A DNA stretch of 64,000 nucleotides from contig NZ_CP139971.1 of the NCBI RefSeq assembly GCF_034424545.1, positions 1,116,001-1,180,000 on the forward strand. Reading direction: 5' to 3'. Of this stretch, positions 46,311 to 54,712 are shown piece after piece. The notes under the pieces are model-generated. The model made no database searches and was not told the DNA's origin. It was given only the letters and a program-made list of their open reading frames with translations. This DNA is from Trinickia caryophylli. Its GTDB lineage: Bacteria; Pseudomonadota; Gammaproteobacteria; Burkholderiales; Burkholderiaceae. The position numbers and the translations under genes are program-made. Position 1 is the first letter of the stretch; every line of letters starts with the position of its first letter.

Positions 46311-47015
46311 GTGAACGATCTTTCGCCCTTCCACATCACGGGCAAGTGGCCCGCGCAACACCCCGAGCGCATTCAGCTCTATTCGCTGCCCACGCCCAAC
46401 GGCGTGAAAGTGTCGATCATGCTCGAGGAAACCGGCCTGCCCTATGAGCCGCATCTCGTGCGCTTCGACACGAACGACCAGATGTCGCCGGAATTCCTTT
46501 CGCTGAATCCGAACAACAAGATTCCGGCCATTCTCGATCCGAACGGCCCGGGCGGAAAGCCGCTCGCGTTGTTCGAATCGGGTGCCATTCTCATTTACCT
46601 GGCCGACAAGAGCGGGAAATTCATGCCTCGTGACGAGGCGCACCGCTACGAAACGATTCAGTGGGTCATGTTCCAGATGGGCGGCATCGGGCCGATGTTC
46701 GGGCAACTCGGGTTTTTCCATAAATTCGCGGGGAAGGAGTACGAGGACAAGCGGCCGCGCGACCGGTACGTTGCCGAGTCGCGGCGGCTGCTTGGCGTGC
46801 TCGATGGGCATCTGGCGAACCGGCAGTGGATCATGGGCGACGAGTACACCATCGCCGATATCGCCACCTTCCCGTGGGTGCGGAATCTGATCGGATTCTA
46901 TGAAGCCGGCGAGTTGGTCGGTTTCGAAGATTTCAAGCACGTGCGCCGGGTGCTCGATGCATTCGTCGCGCGGCCGGCTGTCGTCAAGGGGCTCGATATT
47001 CCGCGGCGGGGGTGA
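46311..47015 (+). CDS. Glutathione S-transferase, YghU/YfcG (nu) class
   Basis: 234 residues. Thioredoxin-like domain with LYSLPTPNGVKVSIMLEE and the glutathione-contact ESGAILIYLADKSG, then an all-helical C-terminal domain (MFGQLGFFHKFAGKEYED, a YghU-class block). Such enzymes have disulfide-bond reductase activity with two glutathiones. GTG 46311 follows a GAGGAG by five bases and fits homologue starts; an ATG fourteen codons earlier lacks a site. Confidence 0.9.
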   Translation: MNDLSPFHITGKWPAQHPERIQLYSLPTPNGVKVSIMLEETGLPYEPHLVRFDTNDQMSPEFLSLNPNNKIPAILDPNGPGGKPLALFESGAILIYLADKSGKFMPRDEAHRYETIQWVMFQMGGIGPMFGQLGFFHKFAGKEYEDKRPRDRYVAESRRLLGVLDGHLANRQWIMGDEYTIADIATFPWVRNLIGFYEAGELVGFEDFKHVRRVLDAFVARPAVVKGLDIPRRG

Positions 47016-47021
47016 TAAGTG

Positions 47022-47064
47022 CCGGGCGTCAGGCGGGCATGGTGGCCGCCTGCCTGACACCCGG
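47022..47064 (+). terminator. Long hairpin after the GST gene
   Basis: GTCAGGCGGGC (47028-47038) pairs with GCCTGCCTGAC (47048-47058) over 11 positions with one G-U pair and a 9-base loop; five more outer pairs (CCGGG/CCCGG) extend it after one mismatch. It starts seven bases after the stop codon. No T-run follows, so it may be a weak terminator or an end-protection structure. Confidence 0.55.
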
Positions 47065-47140
47065 GCATGAGATCGGGGGCGTCGGCGGTCGTGCACGCCC
47101 CATAGCCGTCTTGCAAAAAACACTGCTTGAATGAAGGCGC

Positions 47141-47162
47141 CGCAGGCGCAGCTGTGCCTGCG
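47141..47162. other. 22-base near-perfect palindrome
   Basis: CGCAGGCGCAG then CTGTGCCTGCG: every base pairs with its mirror position except one G-T pair, leaving a two-base loop. It lies in the leader region before the DJ-1/PfpI gene and could be an operator or RNA hairpin. Confidence 0.5.
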
Positions 47163-47274
47163 CGAGTCGCCGCCTCCCTGGCCCGGCATTCTCGCACGCG
47201 GCCTTCAGCAAACCCCCAACGTGCGTTCGTCATCAGTTTGGATTGCGTGGCGCTTTTTGAGGGTTATACGACCT

Positions 47275-47302
47275 TTGAGCCATTCAATTCGGGTTCCATA
47301 AT
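47275..47302 (+). promoter_or_regulatory. Predicted sigma-70 promoter for the DJ-1/PfpI gene
   Basis: TTGAGC (-35), 16-base spacer, CATAAT (-10). The region is AT-richer than its flanks and lies about 90 bases before the TTG start. Prediction only. Confidence 0.4.
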
Positions 47303-47393
47303 TTGCGCAGGGATCGAGCCGGAACACGAGCGCAAACGCAGTGGCGCCTTTGCTTGCGGCTTGATCGATCTCGAGCAGATAAAGGAAACGATC

Positions 47394-48248
47394 TTGACCG
47401 ACAATAGCGAAAACAACGGCTCCGAAAAGCCACTCACTGGAGCAGGCTGTTCGCGCCGCGATATTCTCAAGTTCGGCGGCATCGCCACGCTGAGCGCCGT
47501 GCTGGGTGGCGGAGCCCTCCTTGGGCGCGCCACGCCTGCTCTTGCGCAGGTAGCCAGCAAGAGCGAACTTGCTCCGAATGACCCGCTCGACATTTTGATT
47601 GTCAATTACGACGGCGGAACGCTTCTCGACTTCGCCGGCCCCAGCGAAATTTTCCACCGGTTACCGAATACGAACGTTCGCTACGCGAGCCTCAACGGAG
47701 GCGACGTGACCCTGGAGTTCGGGGTCGTGTATGGCAAGACTGAACGACTGGCCGATATCGACAAGACAGACCTGATTCTGGTGCCCGGCGGATCGAATTT
47801 GACTGCGCCGATGCGGCCCGGGTATCAAGCGCAGATCCGGCGCCTGGCGGAAAGCGCCAAACATGTGACGTCGGTTTGCAACGGATCGCTGGTGCTTGCT
47901 GCAACGGGCATTCTCAAGGGTAAGCGAAGCGCCTGCCATTGGGCCTTCGTCAACAAGCTGTCGGAATATGGCGCGATTCCCGTGCCGGATCGGTTCGTGG
48001 AAGACGACAACGGCCGGTTTATGAGCGGCGGCGGCGTGACGGCAGGCATCGATTTCGCACTTCGCGTCGCACAGAAGCTGCGCGGCCAGCAGGCCGCCGA
48101 ATTCACGCAGCTCGTGATCGAATACGATCCCGCTCCGCCGTTCCATTCCGGTCATCCCAAAGACGCACGGCCGGAAGTCGTCGCGATGGTCGACAAAAAA
48201 CTGCCCGGAGCATCCAGGGGGCTGGCACGAATCCCAGGCGTTCGCTGA
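47394..48248 (+). CDS. Tat-exported DJ-1/PfpI-family protein
   Basis: 284 residues from a TTG start with AAAGGA upstream. Twin-arginine signal SRRDILKFGG (20-29) and probable cleavage near ATPALAQ. The mature part is a DJ-1/PfpI (class I amidotransferase-like) domain with the nucleophile Cys162 in TSVCNGSLVLAATGILKG and HWAFVNKL, similar to isonitrile (cyclohexyl isocyanide) hydratase. Export is unusual for this fold. The frame extends far upstream without protein-like sequence. The NTF2-like gene follows on the same strand. Confidence 0.8.
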   Translation: MTDNSENNGSEKPLTGAGCSRRDILKFGGIATLSAVLGGGALLGRATPALAQVASKSELAPNDPLDILIVNYDGGTLLDFAGPSEIFHRLPNTNVRYASLNGGDVTLEFGVVYGKTERLADIDKTDLILVPGGSNLTAPMRPGYQAQIRRLAESAKHVTSVCNGSLVLAATGILKGKRSACHWAFVNKLSEYGAIPVPDRFVEDDNGRFMSGGGVTAGIDFALRVAQKLRGQQAAEFTQLVIEYDPAPPFHSGHPKDARPEVVAMVDKKLPGASRGLARIPGVR

Positions 48249-48386
48249 GGCGTTCCCTGAGATGCCCGCAGGCAACGTCCGGAAGGAGTTGGACGGGCTT
48301 CGATGAAGCCGTAGTCGACGTAGCTTGCCTCACCAGCCCAATCCGGTGTAGCCCCTTCGATTTAAACCCTGATCGGAAATCCTTAA

Positions 48387-48869
48387 ATGCAACCGATTCG
48401 TCGTCTTGCTGCAGTCCTTGCAGCCTGTTTTTCCTTTTTCGCGTTTGCCGTGCCGGCAATTGCCGGCGGCCCGCGGCCTCGAACCGAAGCGGCCCTCAAA
48501 GCCGAGAACGCGCGATGGGCCGATGCCTTTGCGCGAGGGAACTACGAGGCGATAGGCCAGCTGTATACCCACGACGGCGCGCTCCTGCCGCCCGGCGGGG
48601 ACAGAGTGACGGGTGGCAACGCGATTGCCGCGTACTTCACCCAGAGATCTACCGGGGCAAAACCCGACACCGTATCGTTCAGTAATTACGAGTTCTACGG
48701 TAACGACCGGACCGTGACGGAGGTCTCGGACGTGGAAATCCGCGACCATGTCGGAAACCTCAAATACCGCAGTAAGCAAGTCCTGCTCTTTCTGAAGGAG
48801 GGCGGCGCGTGGAAACTGCATCGTGACATCTGGAATGATTACGCTGCCCAGAAATCCGATGGCCGTTGA
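48387..48869 (+). CDS. Exported NTF2-like (DUF4440/SnoaL) protein
   Basis: 160 residues. A signal peptide (AFAVPAIAGG) is followed by an NTF2-like fold: AENARWADAFARGNYEAIGQ, LYTHDGALLPPGG and a terminal WKLHRDIWND. Such domains serve as small isomerases, cyclases or binding scaffolds; no catalytic residues can be assigned. It lies 138 bases after the DJ-1-like gene and may be co-transcribed with it. Confidence 0.8.
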   Translation: MQPIRRLAAVLAACFSFFAFAVPAIAGGPRPRTEAALKAENARWADAFARGNYEAIGQLYTHDGALLPPGGDRVTGGNAIAAYFTQRSTGAKPDTVSFSNYEFYGNDRTVTEVSDVEIRDHVGNLKYRSKQVLLFLKEGGAWKLHRDIWNDYAAQKSDGR

Positions 48870-48924
48870 GCGCCTCACGGTACAGGTAGTCACGTACCGC
48901 GAGCGCCAATAGGCCGGCGCTCGA

Positions 48925-49872
48925 TCAGCGCGCAGAGTTCAATCTGCTCTCGCGCCGGATCGCCTGCGGAGGGTGGCCATGCAGTTTGATGAAGGCCCTC
49001 CGCATGCGTTCCGGATCAGTGAATCCCACAGCCAGCGCAATTTGTTCGATGGGTTCGCTACCGTCCTGCAGGCGCAGCCTCGCGGCTTCGACGCGCAACC
49101 GTTCGACAGCCTTGGCAGGTGTTTCCCCGGTTTCCCGGCGAAATGCGCGTCCGAACTGCCTCGGACTCAATCTTGCGGCTTCGGCCAATCGTTCCACCGG
49201 TAGCGCTTCAGCCAGATGTTCTCTCGCGAAGTTCAGAGCAATGCGGATGCGATCCGATTCCGGCTCCATTTGCGACATGGCGGAGAATTGAGACTGCCCG
49301 CCCGGTCGACGATACGGAACAACCAGAAGCCTGGAAACAGCGCGTGCGACTTCCGCGCCCATGTCTTTTTCAATCAACCCGAGCGCCAGATCGATTCCGG
49401 AGGCAATGCCCGCCGAGGTCCAGATGTGACCGTCTACGATGTAGATGCTATCGCCTTCCACCCGGGTCCGAGGGAAGCGGGACTGCAACAGCGCTGCGTA
49501 TCGCCAGTGCGTTGTTGCTTTCAAGCCATCCAGCAAACCGGTTTCCGCAAGCAGAAACGCTCCAGTGCACACGCTCGCCACGCGCGACGCCCTGGCGCCC
49601 AATTTCCTGGCAGCGGCGATGTTCTCCGGTGTCTGCATCGGGCCGATATCGCCGCCCACGAAAACGACGGTGTCGAACATGCGCCTTCCGACCGGCTTGG
49701 TCTCGATCGAGAGGCCGGTATTGCCACGGACCGGGCCTCCGGACTGCGAGATGACATGAAGATCGTACGGAGTATGGCCAGCGGCTGTGGCCACTTGGTT
49801 AAAAGCCGAAAGTGGCCCACCGAGATCGAGTGCATCGTAGCCGCTGCAAACAAAGAATCCAATTCGATGCAT
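48925..49872 (-). CDS. GlxA-type AraC regulator (DJ-1/PfpI sensor + AraC HTH)
   Basis: 315 residues. N-terminal DJ-1/PfpI-like domain (FFVCSGYDALDLGGPL; SVCTGAFLLAETGLLDG with Cys102; HWRYAALLQSRFP) and a C-terminal AraC double HTH (VERLAEAARLSPRQFGRAFR; PIEQIALAVGFTDPERMRRA). GlxA regulators control catabolic genes. ATG 49872 gives the normal length. It is convergent with the exported DJ-1 and NTF2 genes, whose DJ-1 fold is related to its sensor. Confidence 0.88.
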   Translation of the reverse strand: MHRIGFFVCSGYDALDLGGPLSAFNQVATAAGHTPYDLHVISQSGGPVRGNTGLSIETKPVGRRMFDTVVFVGGDIGPMQTPENIAAARKLGARASRVASVCTGAFLLAETGLLDGLKATTHWRYAALLQSRFPRTRVEGDSIYIVDGHIWTSAGIASGIDLALGLIEKDMGAEVARAVSRLLVVPYRRPGGQSQFSAMSQMEPESDRIRIALNFAREHLAEALPVERLAEAARLSPRQFGRAFRRETGETPAKAVERLRVEAARLRLQDGSEPIEQIALAVGFTDPERMRRAFIKLHGHPPQAIRRESRLNSAR

Positions 49873-50094
49873 GACGGTGTCGTCAGCCGAGTACCATGAG
49901 AAGGCGTATTTTATATAAATCCCTCGAATCACGCCATTTTTCGGAACGATGAAAAGTCCTCATTCGCCGCATATCGACGCGCTGAGGAGCCCGATCGTCG
50001 CAGCGGTGCAGGACCGCTACCTTCAAGGATGCGAAAGAGCATGGTTTATCTGCGACAGCCGGCATCTCTTCGGCGACTGTTGCCGATGTCGCAG

Positions 50095-50457
50095 TTATGC
50101 GATTCCGATCAGCACGTCGGCGGGAATATGCAGCCCATCGTGCAGCTTGCGGATCATACCGAGGCTCAACGCGCGCCGGCCGGCCAGCACCTCATACACG
50201 CGGTTGCTGTTCCCAATGTACGGCTGCATGTCGCGGACCGACAGGCCCGCCTGTTCCATCCGATATTTGATCGCGTCGATCGGGTTCGGGGCCGCCATCG
50301 GGAAGTGCTCCGCCTCATACTTCTCGACGAGGATCGCCAGAATCTCCAACTTGTCGCCTTCCGGCGTGCCCGAAGCAGGCTCCATGTCGACGAGCGCAGA
50401 CACCGCCTTCAGGGCGGCCTCGTAATCGGCCTCGGTTCGAATCGGGTGAATATCCAT
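50095..50457 (-). CDS. HigA-type antitoxin/XRE regulator, apparently without toxin
   Basis: 120 residues. N-terminal HigA leader (MDIHPIRTEADYEAALKAV; PASGTPEGDKLEILAILVE) and C-terminal XRE helix-turn-helix (YRMEQAGLSVRDMQPYIG; RALSLGMIRKLHDGLHIP). In HigBA modules the toxin gene directly precedes the antitoxin. Here that place holds an integrase remnant, with no RelE/HigB-like frame, so this looks like an orphan. Confidence 0.85.
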   Translation of the reverse strand: MDIHPIRTEADYEAALKAVSALVDMEPASGTPEGDKLEILAILVEKYEAEHFPMAAPNPIDAIKYRMEQAGLSVRDMQPYIGNSNRVYEVLAGRRALSLGMIRKLHDGLHIPADVLIGIA

Positions 50458-50461
50458 TTCG

Positions 50462-50614
50462 TTACTCCATTTCTACGGTTGCCGCATCTACGAACAGCAA
50501 CTGCACCGCCCTAAGGTTCTTCGTCCGCCAGTCGATCAGCGAAGCTTTTGTGCGGCGCATCGTATGGGCACCGTTGCGGTATCGTCGAAGCCAATCGAGG
50601 CGACCAGTCGGGCA
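50462..50614 (-). pseudogene. C-terminal remnant of a tyrosine recombinase/integrase
   Basis: A ~50-codon frame, open from a stop at 50615 and ending four bases before the HigA start. It reads RLDWLRRYRNGAHTMRRTKA then SLIDWRTKNLRAVQLL, which matches the C-terminal catalytic region of site-specific tyrosine recombinases (H-x-x-R box, then the NLRAVQLLLGH helix). Sequence after VQLL departs from the family and stops before the nucleophile Tyr. There is no start codon for the domain and most of the gene is missing. Confidence 0.65.
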
Positions 50615-50638
50615 TCAGGTTACAGAAAGGTAAGCCGC

Positions 50639-51586
50639 TCATAGTCTTCGTGAAGTGGCGCGCAGCGCCTTCGGCTCTGTCTCACGATGCCCTCCAAACA
50701 GCTGAATGATCACATCACGCAACCAGCGATTCCCAGCCTCGTGGTGATACCGCGCATGCCAGTGTTGCCGGACGGCGAAGCCATCCACGGGAATCGGGCA
50801 TGAATGAACGGCGAGATCGCTGGCCTGCGCGAGCGTTTCGCCAATGTGCCGAGGCAGCGTGGCGACCAGATCGGTGGTCTGGACGATCGTTCCGAGCCCC
50901 AGGAAACCCGGCAATTGCAGCACGACATCGCGCTCGATGCGCTCGCGCGCCAGCGCCTGTTCGAGCAACTGACCACCCGTGCCCGATTCGATGGCGACAT
51001 GCCCCTCGGAACGGTACTGCTTCAACCCGAGCCGCCCGCGAACGCGCGGATGATGCCGGTTCGTCAGGCACACCCAGTCTTGTCGATAAAGCTGCTGCTG
51101 GTAGATGCCGCCGCTGAGCCACGGGACATAGCCGATGGCGAGATCGGCTTCGCCCGACTCCAGCGCCCGTTCGGTGTTGCCGTCGATCCCCGCCACCTCG
51201 AGCTGGATGCCGGGCGCCTGCGCCCGCACATGTGCGAGCAGCCTCGGCAGCAGCGTGATATGGCTCGCATCCGTCATGCAAATCCGAAAGTGCCGCTGCG
51301 CGGTTTCAGGATCGAACGCGATCTCCCACGCGACGAAGCGCCTGAGCGATTCGAGAATTTCGCGACACGGCCCGATCAGGGCGTCGGCCTGAGGCGTCGG
51401 TGCCATGCCGCCGGCGGTGCGGATAAACAGCGGGTCCTGCAAATACGCTCGCAGCCGCCCGAGCCAGATGCTGATGGTCGGCTGACTCTGCCCCAATTGC
51501 TCGGCCGCGCGCGTGACGCTGCGCGTGTCGTACAGAAGGTCGAACAGCTGCAGCAGTTTCAGATCAGGCAGGTCGGTCGGCTTCAT
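50639..51586 (-). CDS. LysR-type regulator of the adjacent CoA/shikimate-type operon
   Basis: 315 residues. Winged helix ~5-65 (LQLFDLLYDTRSVTRAAEQL, SQPTISIWLGRLRAYL) of the NodD/SyrM-like subgroup, and a substrate-binding domain with GYVPWLSGGIYQQQLYRQDW. It is divergent from the operon beginning at 51692, about 105 bases apart, the classic LysR arrangement; control of that operon is inferred. Confidence 0.88.
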   Translation of the reverse strand: MKPTDLPDLKLLQLFDLLYDTRSVTRAAEQLGQSQPTISIWLGRLRAYLQDPLFIRTAGGMAPTPQADALIGPCREILESLRRFVAWEIAFDPETAQRHFRICMTDASHITLLPRLLAHVRAQAPGIQLEVAGIDGNTERALESGEADLAIGYVPWLSGGIYQQQLYRQDWVCLTNRHHPRVRGRLGLKQYRSEGHVAIESGTGGQLLEQALARERIERDVVLQLPGFLGLGTIVQTTDLVATLPRHIGETLAQASDLAVHSCPIPVDGFAVRQHWHARYHHEAGNRWLRDVIIQLFGGHRETEPKALRATSRRL

Positions 51587-51600
51587 GGCGTGGCATCGTG

Positions 51601-51639
51601 ATTGTCTTTCGCAATGGCAGCATTGTATTCATTGCATTG
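51601..51639. promoter_or_regulatory. Probable LysR binding region with CATTG repeats
   Basis: ATTG-N7-CAAT (51601-51615) fits the T-N11-A LysR rule. It overlaps CAATG-N4-CATTG (51612-51625), followed by two more CATTG copies at 51630 and 51635. The cluster occupies the centre of the short divergent gap. Confidence 0.55.
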
Positions 51640-51691
51640 CCGATATGGGTGGTCACTCCTATCGTGTGCCTACACGTCAAGGAGAAGCTCA

Positions 51692-52642
51692 GTGAAGATT
51701 GCGATTCTCGGCGCCGGCGCGCTAGGCTGCGCCATCGGCGCCACCCTTACGGAGGGCGGCCACGAAACCTGGCTGCTGGACCGTTCGCCCGTCCATGTCG
51801 AAACGATGCGTCGCGACGGTCTGCGGGTCGATGACGATAACGGCTCTCGGCGTATTCCGGTGCGAGCTGCGACGCAAGTGCGCGAAGTCGGCGTGGCCGA
51901 CCTGGTCATCGTGCTGGTCAAGTCCTTCCACACCGACTCCGCCATGCGCGGCGCACTCGATCTGATCGGGCCCGACACGCTCGTGCTGTCGCTTCAAAAC
52001 GGAATCGGGCACGAAGACGTGCTCGCCGATATCGTGGGCCGCGAGCGCGTGCTCGCGGGCAAGACCTATGTCGGCGGCGTGTTGCATGGCCCGGGGCATA
52101 TCCACTCGGGCGTCACCGGTAAGGTGACCTGCATCGGCGAGCTCGATGGCCAGATTACGGCCCGCGTGCAGGCGATCTCCGACGCGTTCAACGCTGCCAG
52201 GATGACGACCACGATCAGCGACAACATCATGGGCACGATATGGGACAAGTTGCTCGTCAACGTGGCCACGGGCGCGATCACGGGCATCACGCGTCTCACC
52301 TACGGTCAGCTTTACGACGAGCCGTTGTTGAAGGCGACGTCGCTCGCGGCCATCGGCGAGGCGATGGCGGTCGCACAGGCGGCCCGCATCGCGTTGTCGA
52401 TAACAGACCCCGAACAGGCCTGGGTGCTCGCAGCTGATGGTCTCTCTCCCGCATTCAAGACGTCGATGCTGCAAAGCCTCGAAAAAGGCTCGGTCACGGA
52501 GATCGATTTCATCCATGGCGCGGTAGTGCGCTGGGGGCAACGACTCGGCGTGCCGACGCCCGTCAACGCGACGCTGGTGGCGTGCATCAAAGGCATCGAA
52601 CGGGCGATGGCCGATGAAGCGCGTAAGGAGGCAATCGCATGA
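51692..52642 (+). CDS. Ketopantoate reductase-family (PanE/ApbA) oxidoreductase
   Basis: 316 residues. N-terminal Rossmann loop GAGALGCAIGATLTEGGHE, mid-protein SLQNGIGHEDVL and catalytic-type Lys in DKLLVNVATGAITGIT; the C-terminal substrate motif EIDFIHGAVVRWG is the family hallmark. The first gene of a tightly packed operon that has no other pantothenate gene, so it more likely reduces or oxidises a different 2-oxo/2-hydroxy acid. GTG start with AAGGAG seven bases upstream. It overlaps the VOC gene as ATGA. Confidence 0.85.
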   Translation: MKIAILGAGALGCAIGATLTEGGHETWLLDRSPVHVETMRRDGLRVDDDNGSRRIPVRAATQVREVGVADLVIVLVKSFHTDSAMRGALDLIGPDTLVLSLQNGIGHEDVLADIVGRERVLAGKTYVGGVLHGPGHIHSGVTGKVTCIGELDGQITARVQAISDAFNAARMTTTISDNIMGTIWDKLLVNVATGAITGITRLTYGQLYDEPLLKATSLAAIGEAMAVAQAARIALSITDPEQAWVLAADGLSPAFKTSMLQSLEKGSVTEIDFIHGAVVRWGQRLGVPTPVNATLVACIKGIERAMADEARKEAIA

Positions 52643-53031
52643 ACGGCTCGAAGGCTTACCTGGAGCATGTGGCCATCCGGGTGAAGGACATCCGTTGGCA
52701 CATCCGCTTTTTCGAAGACGTGTTCGGCATGAGCATGCGCGAAGTCGACGGCACCGTCGACGCGCCACGCCAGTACTGGACGCTCGGCGGCCTGCAGTTC
52801 GTTCATGCGCCGCAGTACGAAGGCCCCGAAGGGCGCCTCGCCCATCTTGGTGTCATGTGCGAAGACCTGGAAGCAGCGCTGGCCGCGGCCCAGACCTATG
52901 ACGTCAGCGCAATGCCGCAAGGGCGCAACTGGCTGCGTCTGCCCGACGGGCTCGCCGTCGAACTGATTCAGGCCCGGCCCGCGTCGTGTGTCGCACAGGC
53001 GCTGAGCATCGACCCGCGCGCGGAGGCGTGA
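52639..53031 (+). CDS. VOC-superfamily (glyoxalase-like) protein
   Basis: 130 residues with two beta-alpha-beta-beta-beta units: LEHVAIRVKDIRWHIRFFED then GRLAHLGVMCEDLEAALAAA. His residues in LEHVAI and AHLGVM and a Glu in VELIQ could form the metal site of a lyase, epimerase or dioxygenase. The substrate is unknown. It is coupled to the preceding gene by a 4-base overlap. Confidence 0.82.
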   Translation: MNGSKAYLEHVAIRVKDIRWHIRFFEDVFGMSMREVDGTVDAPRQYWTLGGLQFVHAPQYEGPEGRLAHLGVMCEDLEAALAAAQTYDVSAMPQGRNWLRLPDGLAVELIQARPASCVAQALSIDPRAEA

Positions 53032-53033
53032 AC

Positions 53034-53492
53034 ATGACTGTCATCGACAGGTACTGGGACGACGCCCGCGAGGGCGACGAGTGCGTGAGCCCGAGCTATA
53101 CCGTGACGAAGGAGCGCATCCTCGCCTATGCCGATCTCACCGGCGACCATACACCCGTGCACGTGGACGAGGCCTATGCCAATGCGAGCCACTTTGGTTG
53201 CCTCGTCGCGCATGGACTGTTCGGGCTCTCGATTGCCGACGGCCTCAAGACCCGGAGCGACTATCGTTTTCTGCCCGGCATGTCGCTCGGTTGGACCTGG
53301 GATTTCCTGTTGCCCATCAAGGTCAACGACCGCCTGCACGTGAAGTTTCGCGTCGGTGCGATGCGTCCCAGCAACAGCCGTCCGGCCTGGGGTATCGTCG
53401 TGCTGCCATCCGAATTGATCAATCAGGACGACCAGGTAGTTCAACGCGGCGAGCATCGCCTGATGGTGCCGCGCCGGCCGGGAGCGTACTGA
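53034..53492 (+). CDS. MaoC-like (R)-specific enoyl-CoA hydratase/dehydratase
   Basis: 152 residues of the hot-dog fold. The hydratase-2 motif is present: YADLTGDHTPVHVDEAYA with catalytic Asp38 and His43, then GCLVAHGLFGLSI. It likely adds water to, or removes it from, a CoA thioester made by the CoA-transferase next door. CGGAGG precedes the ATG. The stop overlaps the next start by one base (TGATG). Confidence 0.88.
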   Translation: MTVIDRYWDDAREGDECVSPSYTVTKERILAYADLTGDHTPVHVDEAYANASHFGCLVAHGLFGLSIADGLKTRSDYRFLPGMSLGWTWDFLLPIKVNDRLHVKFRVGAMRPSNSRPAWGIVVLPSELINQDDQVVQRGEHRLMVPRRPGAY

Positions 53493-54712
53493 TGCAGGCC
53501 CGTCCCCTCGAAGGCATTCGCGTTGTCGACTACAGCCACTTCCTCGCCGGCCCCTACGTGGGCCGCTGCCTTGCGGCCCTCGGCGCCGAAGTCATCAAGG
53601 TCGAGCGTCCCGGTAACGGCGACGCTGGACGACAGCACGCTACCGTGCTGGACGACCAGCAAAGCGGCTATTTCCTGCAGCTGAACATGGGCAAGCGCGG
53701 CGTCAGCGTCAACATGAAAGATTCGCGCGGCAAGGAGTTCATGCGCCGCCTGTGCGACTCGGCAGATGTATTCGTCGAAAATTACCGCCCCGGCGCGCTC
53801 GATAAACTCGGGCTGGGCTATGCCGAGTTGTCCGCACGCAATCCGCGCCTCGTTTACTGCTCGATTTCGGCATACGGCCACACGGGGCCCGACGCACATC
53901 GCGCCGGCTTTGGCCTGATCGCGGAAGCGAAGAGCGGCATCATGCAGATGGTAGGTACGCCTGGCGAGCCGCCGCCGCTGCTGCGCATTTCGCTCGGCGA
54001 CATGTACACGGGCATCCACGCGGTGGCGGCCATCAACGCGGCGCTGCTCGGAAGGGCGAAGAGCGGACGCGGCCAGCACATCGACATGGCGCTGTACGAC
54101 ACGCTCGTGTCGATGCACGAGTACGCGGTGCAGTGCTACACGCTGCGAGGCGTGCTACCGGAGCAGACCGGCCACGATATGCCGACCTCGACGCTCTATG
54201 GCGTGTTTCGCGCGGCAGACGGCGATCTCGTGATCGCGGCACAAGTGGACGATGCGTGGAAGCGCCTTGCAGCATTGATCGAAACGCACGACGGACCTGC
54301 GGGCTTCGGCAGCGATACGCGCTTTCACGATAGCGCGGGCCGTAATAGACATCGGCAGGCGATTCTCGCTGTCGTAGCGCCTTGGGTTGCCGCACGCCTC
54401 GTCTCGCAGGTGCTCGAACTGCTGGATGGCATCGATGTGCCTTGCGCGAAGGTGCAGCGCATCGACGAGGTGCTCGACGATCCGCAGATCCAGGCGCGCG
54501 GCATGGTGGTCGAACAGCATCATCCGCGTTACGGAACGTTGCGTCTGCCCAACCTGCCTTTTCGCTTTTCTCATTGCGACACGACTATCCGCGACGTCGC
54601 GCCCGATCTTGGGCAGCACAACGCGAAGGTCGCGCAATCGCTCGGCTTTTCTGCCGCGGAGATCGACGCAATGCAAAGCGAAGGCGTTCTCTACTCGAGG
54701 GAGAGACCATGA
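53492..54712 (+). CDS. Class III CoA-transferase (CaiB/BaiF family)
   Basis: 406 residues. Conserved start EGIRVVDYSHFLAGPYVGR, the ADVFVENYRPGALDKLGLGY block, and catalytic Asp170 in RISLGDMYTGIHA. It transfers CoA between carboxylic acids; relatives act on formyl, carnitine, mesaconate, citramalate, itaconate and aromatic acids. In this operon it probably activates a dicarboxylic or cyclic acid for the MaoC hydratase. It is coupled on both sides by overlapping stop/start codons. Confidence 0.92.
   Translation: MQARPLEGIRVVDYSHFLAGPYVGRCLAALGAEVIKVERPGNGDAGRQHATVLDDQQSGYFLQLNMGKRGVSVNMKDSRGKEFMRRLCDSADVFVENYRPGALDKLGLGYAELSARNPRLVYCSISAYGHTGPDAHRAGFGLIAEAKSGIMQMVGTPGEPPPLLRISLGDMYTGIHAVAAINAALLGRAKSGRGQHIDMALYDTLVSMHEYAVQCYTLRGVLPEQTGHDMPTSTLYGVFRAADGDLVIAAQVDDAWKRLAALIETHDGPAGFGSDTRFHDSAGRNRHRQAILAVVAPWVAARLVSQVLELLDGIDVPCAKVQRIDEVLDDPQIQARGMVVEQHHPRYGTLRLPNLPFRFSHCDTTIRDVAPDLGQHNAKVAQSLGFSAAEIDAMQSEGVLYSRERP

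Noticed and set aside
50458..50638. HigB toxin gene upstream of HigA
   Set aside because: The frame there matches an integrase tail, not a RelE/HigB fold.
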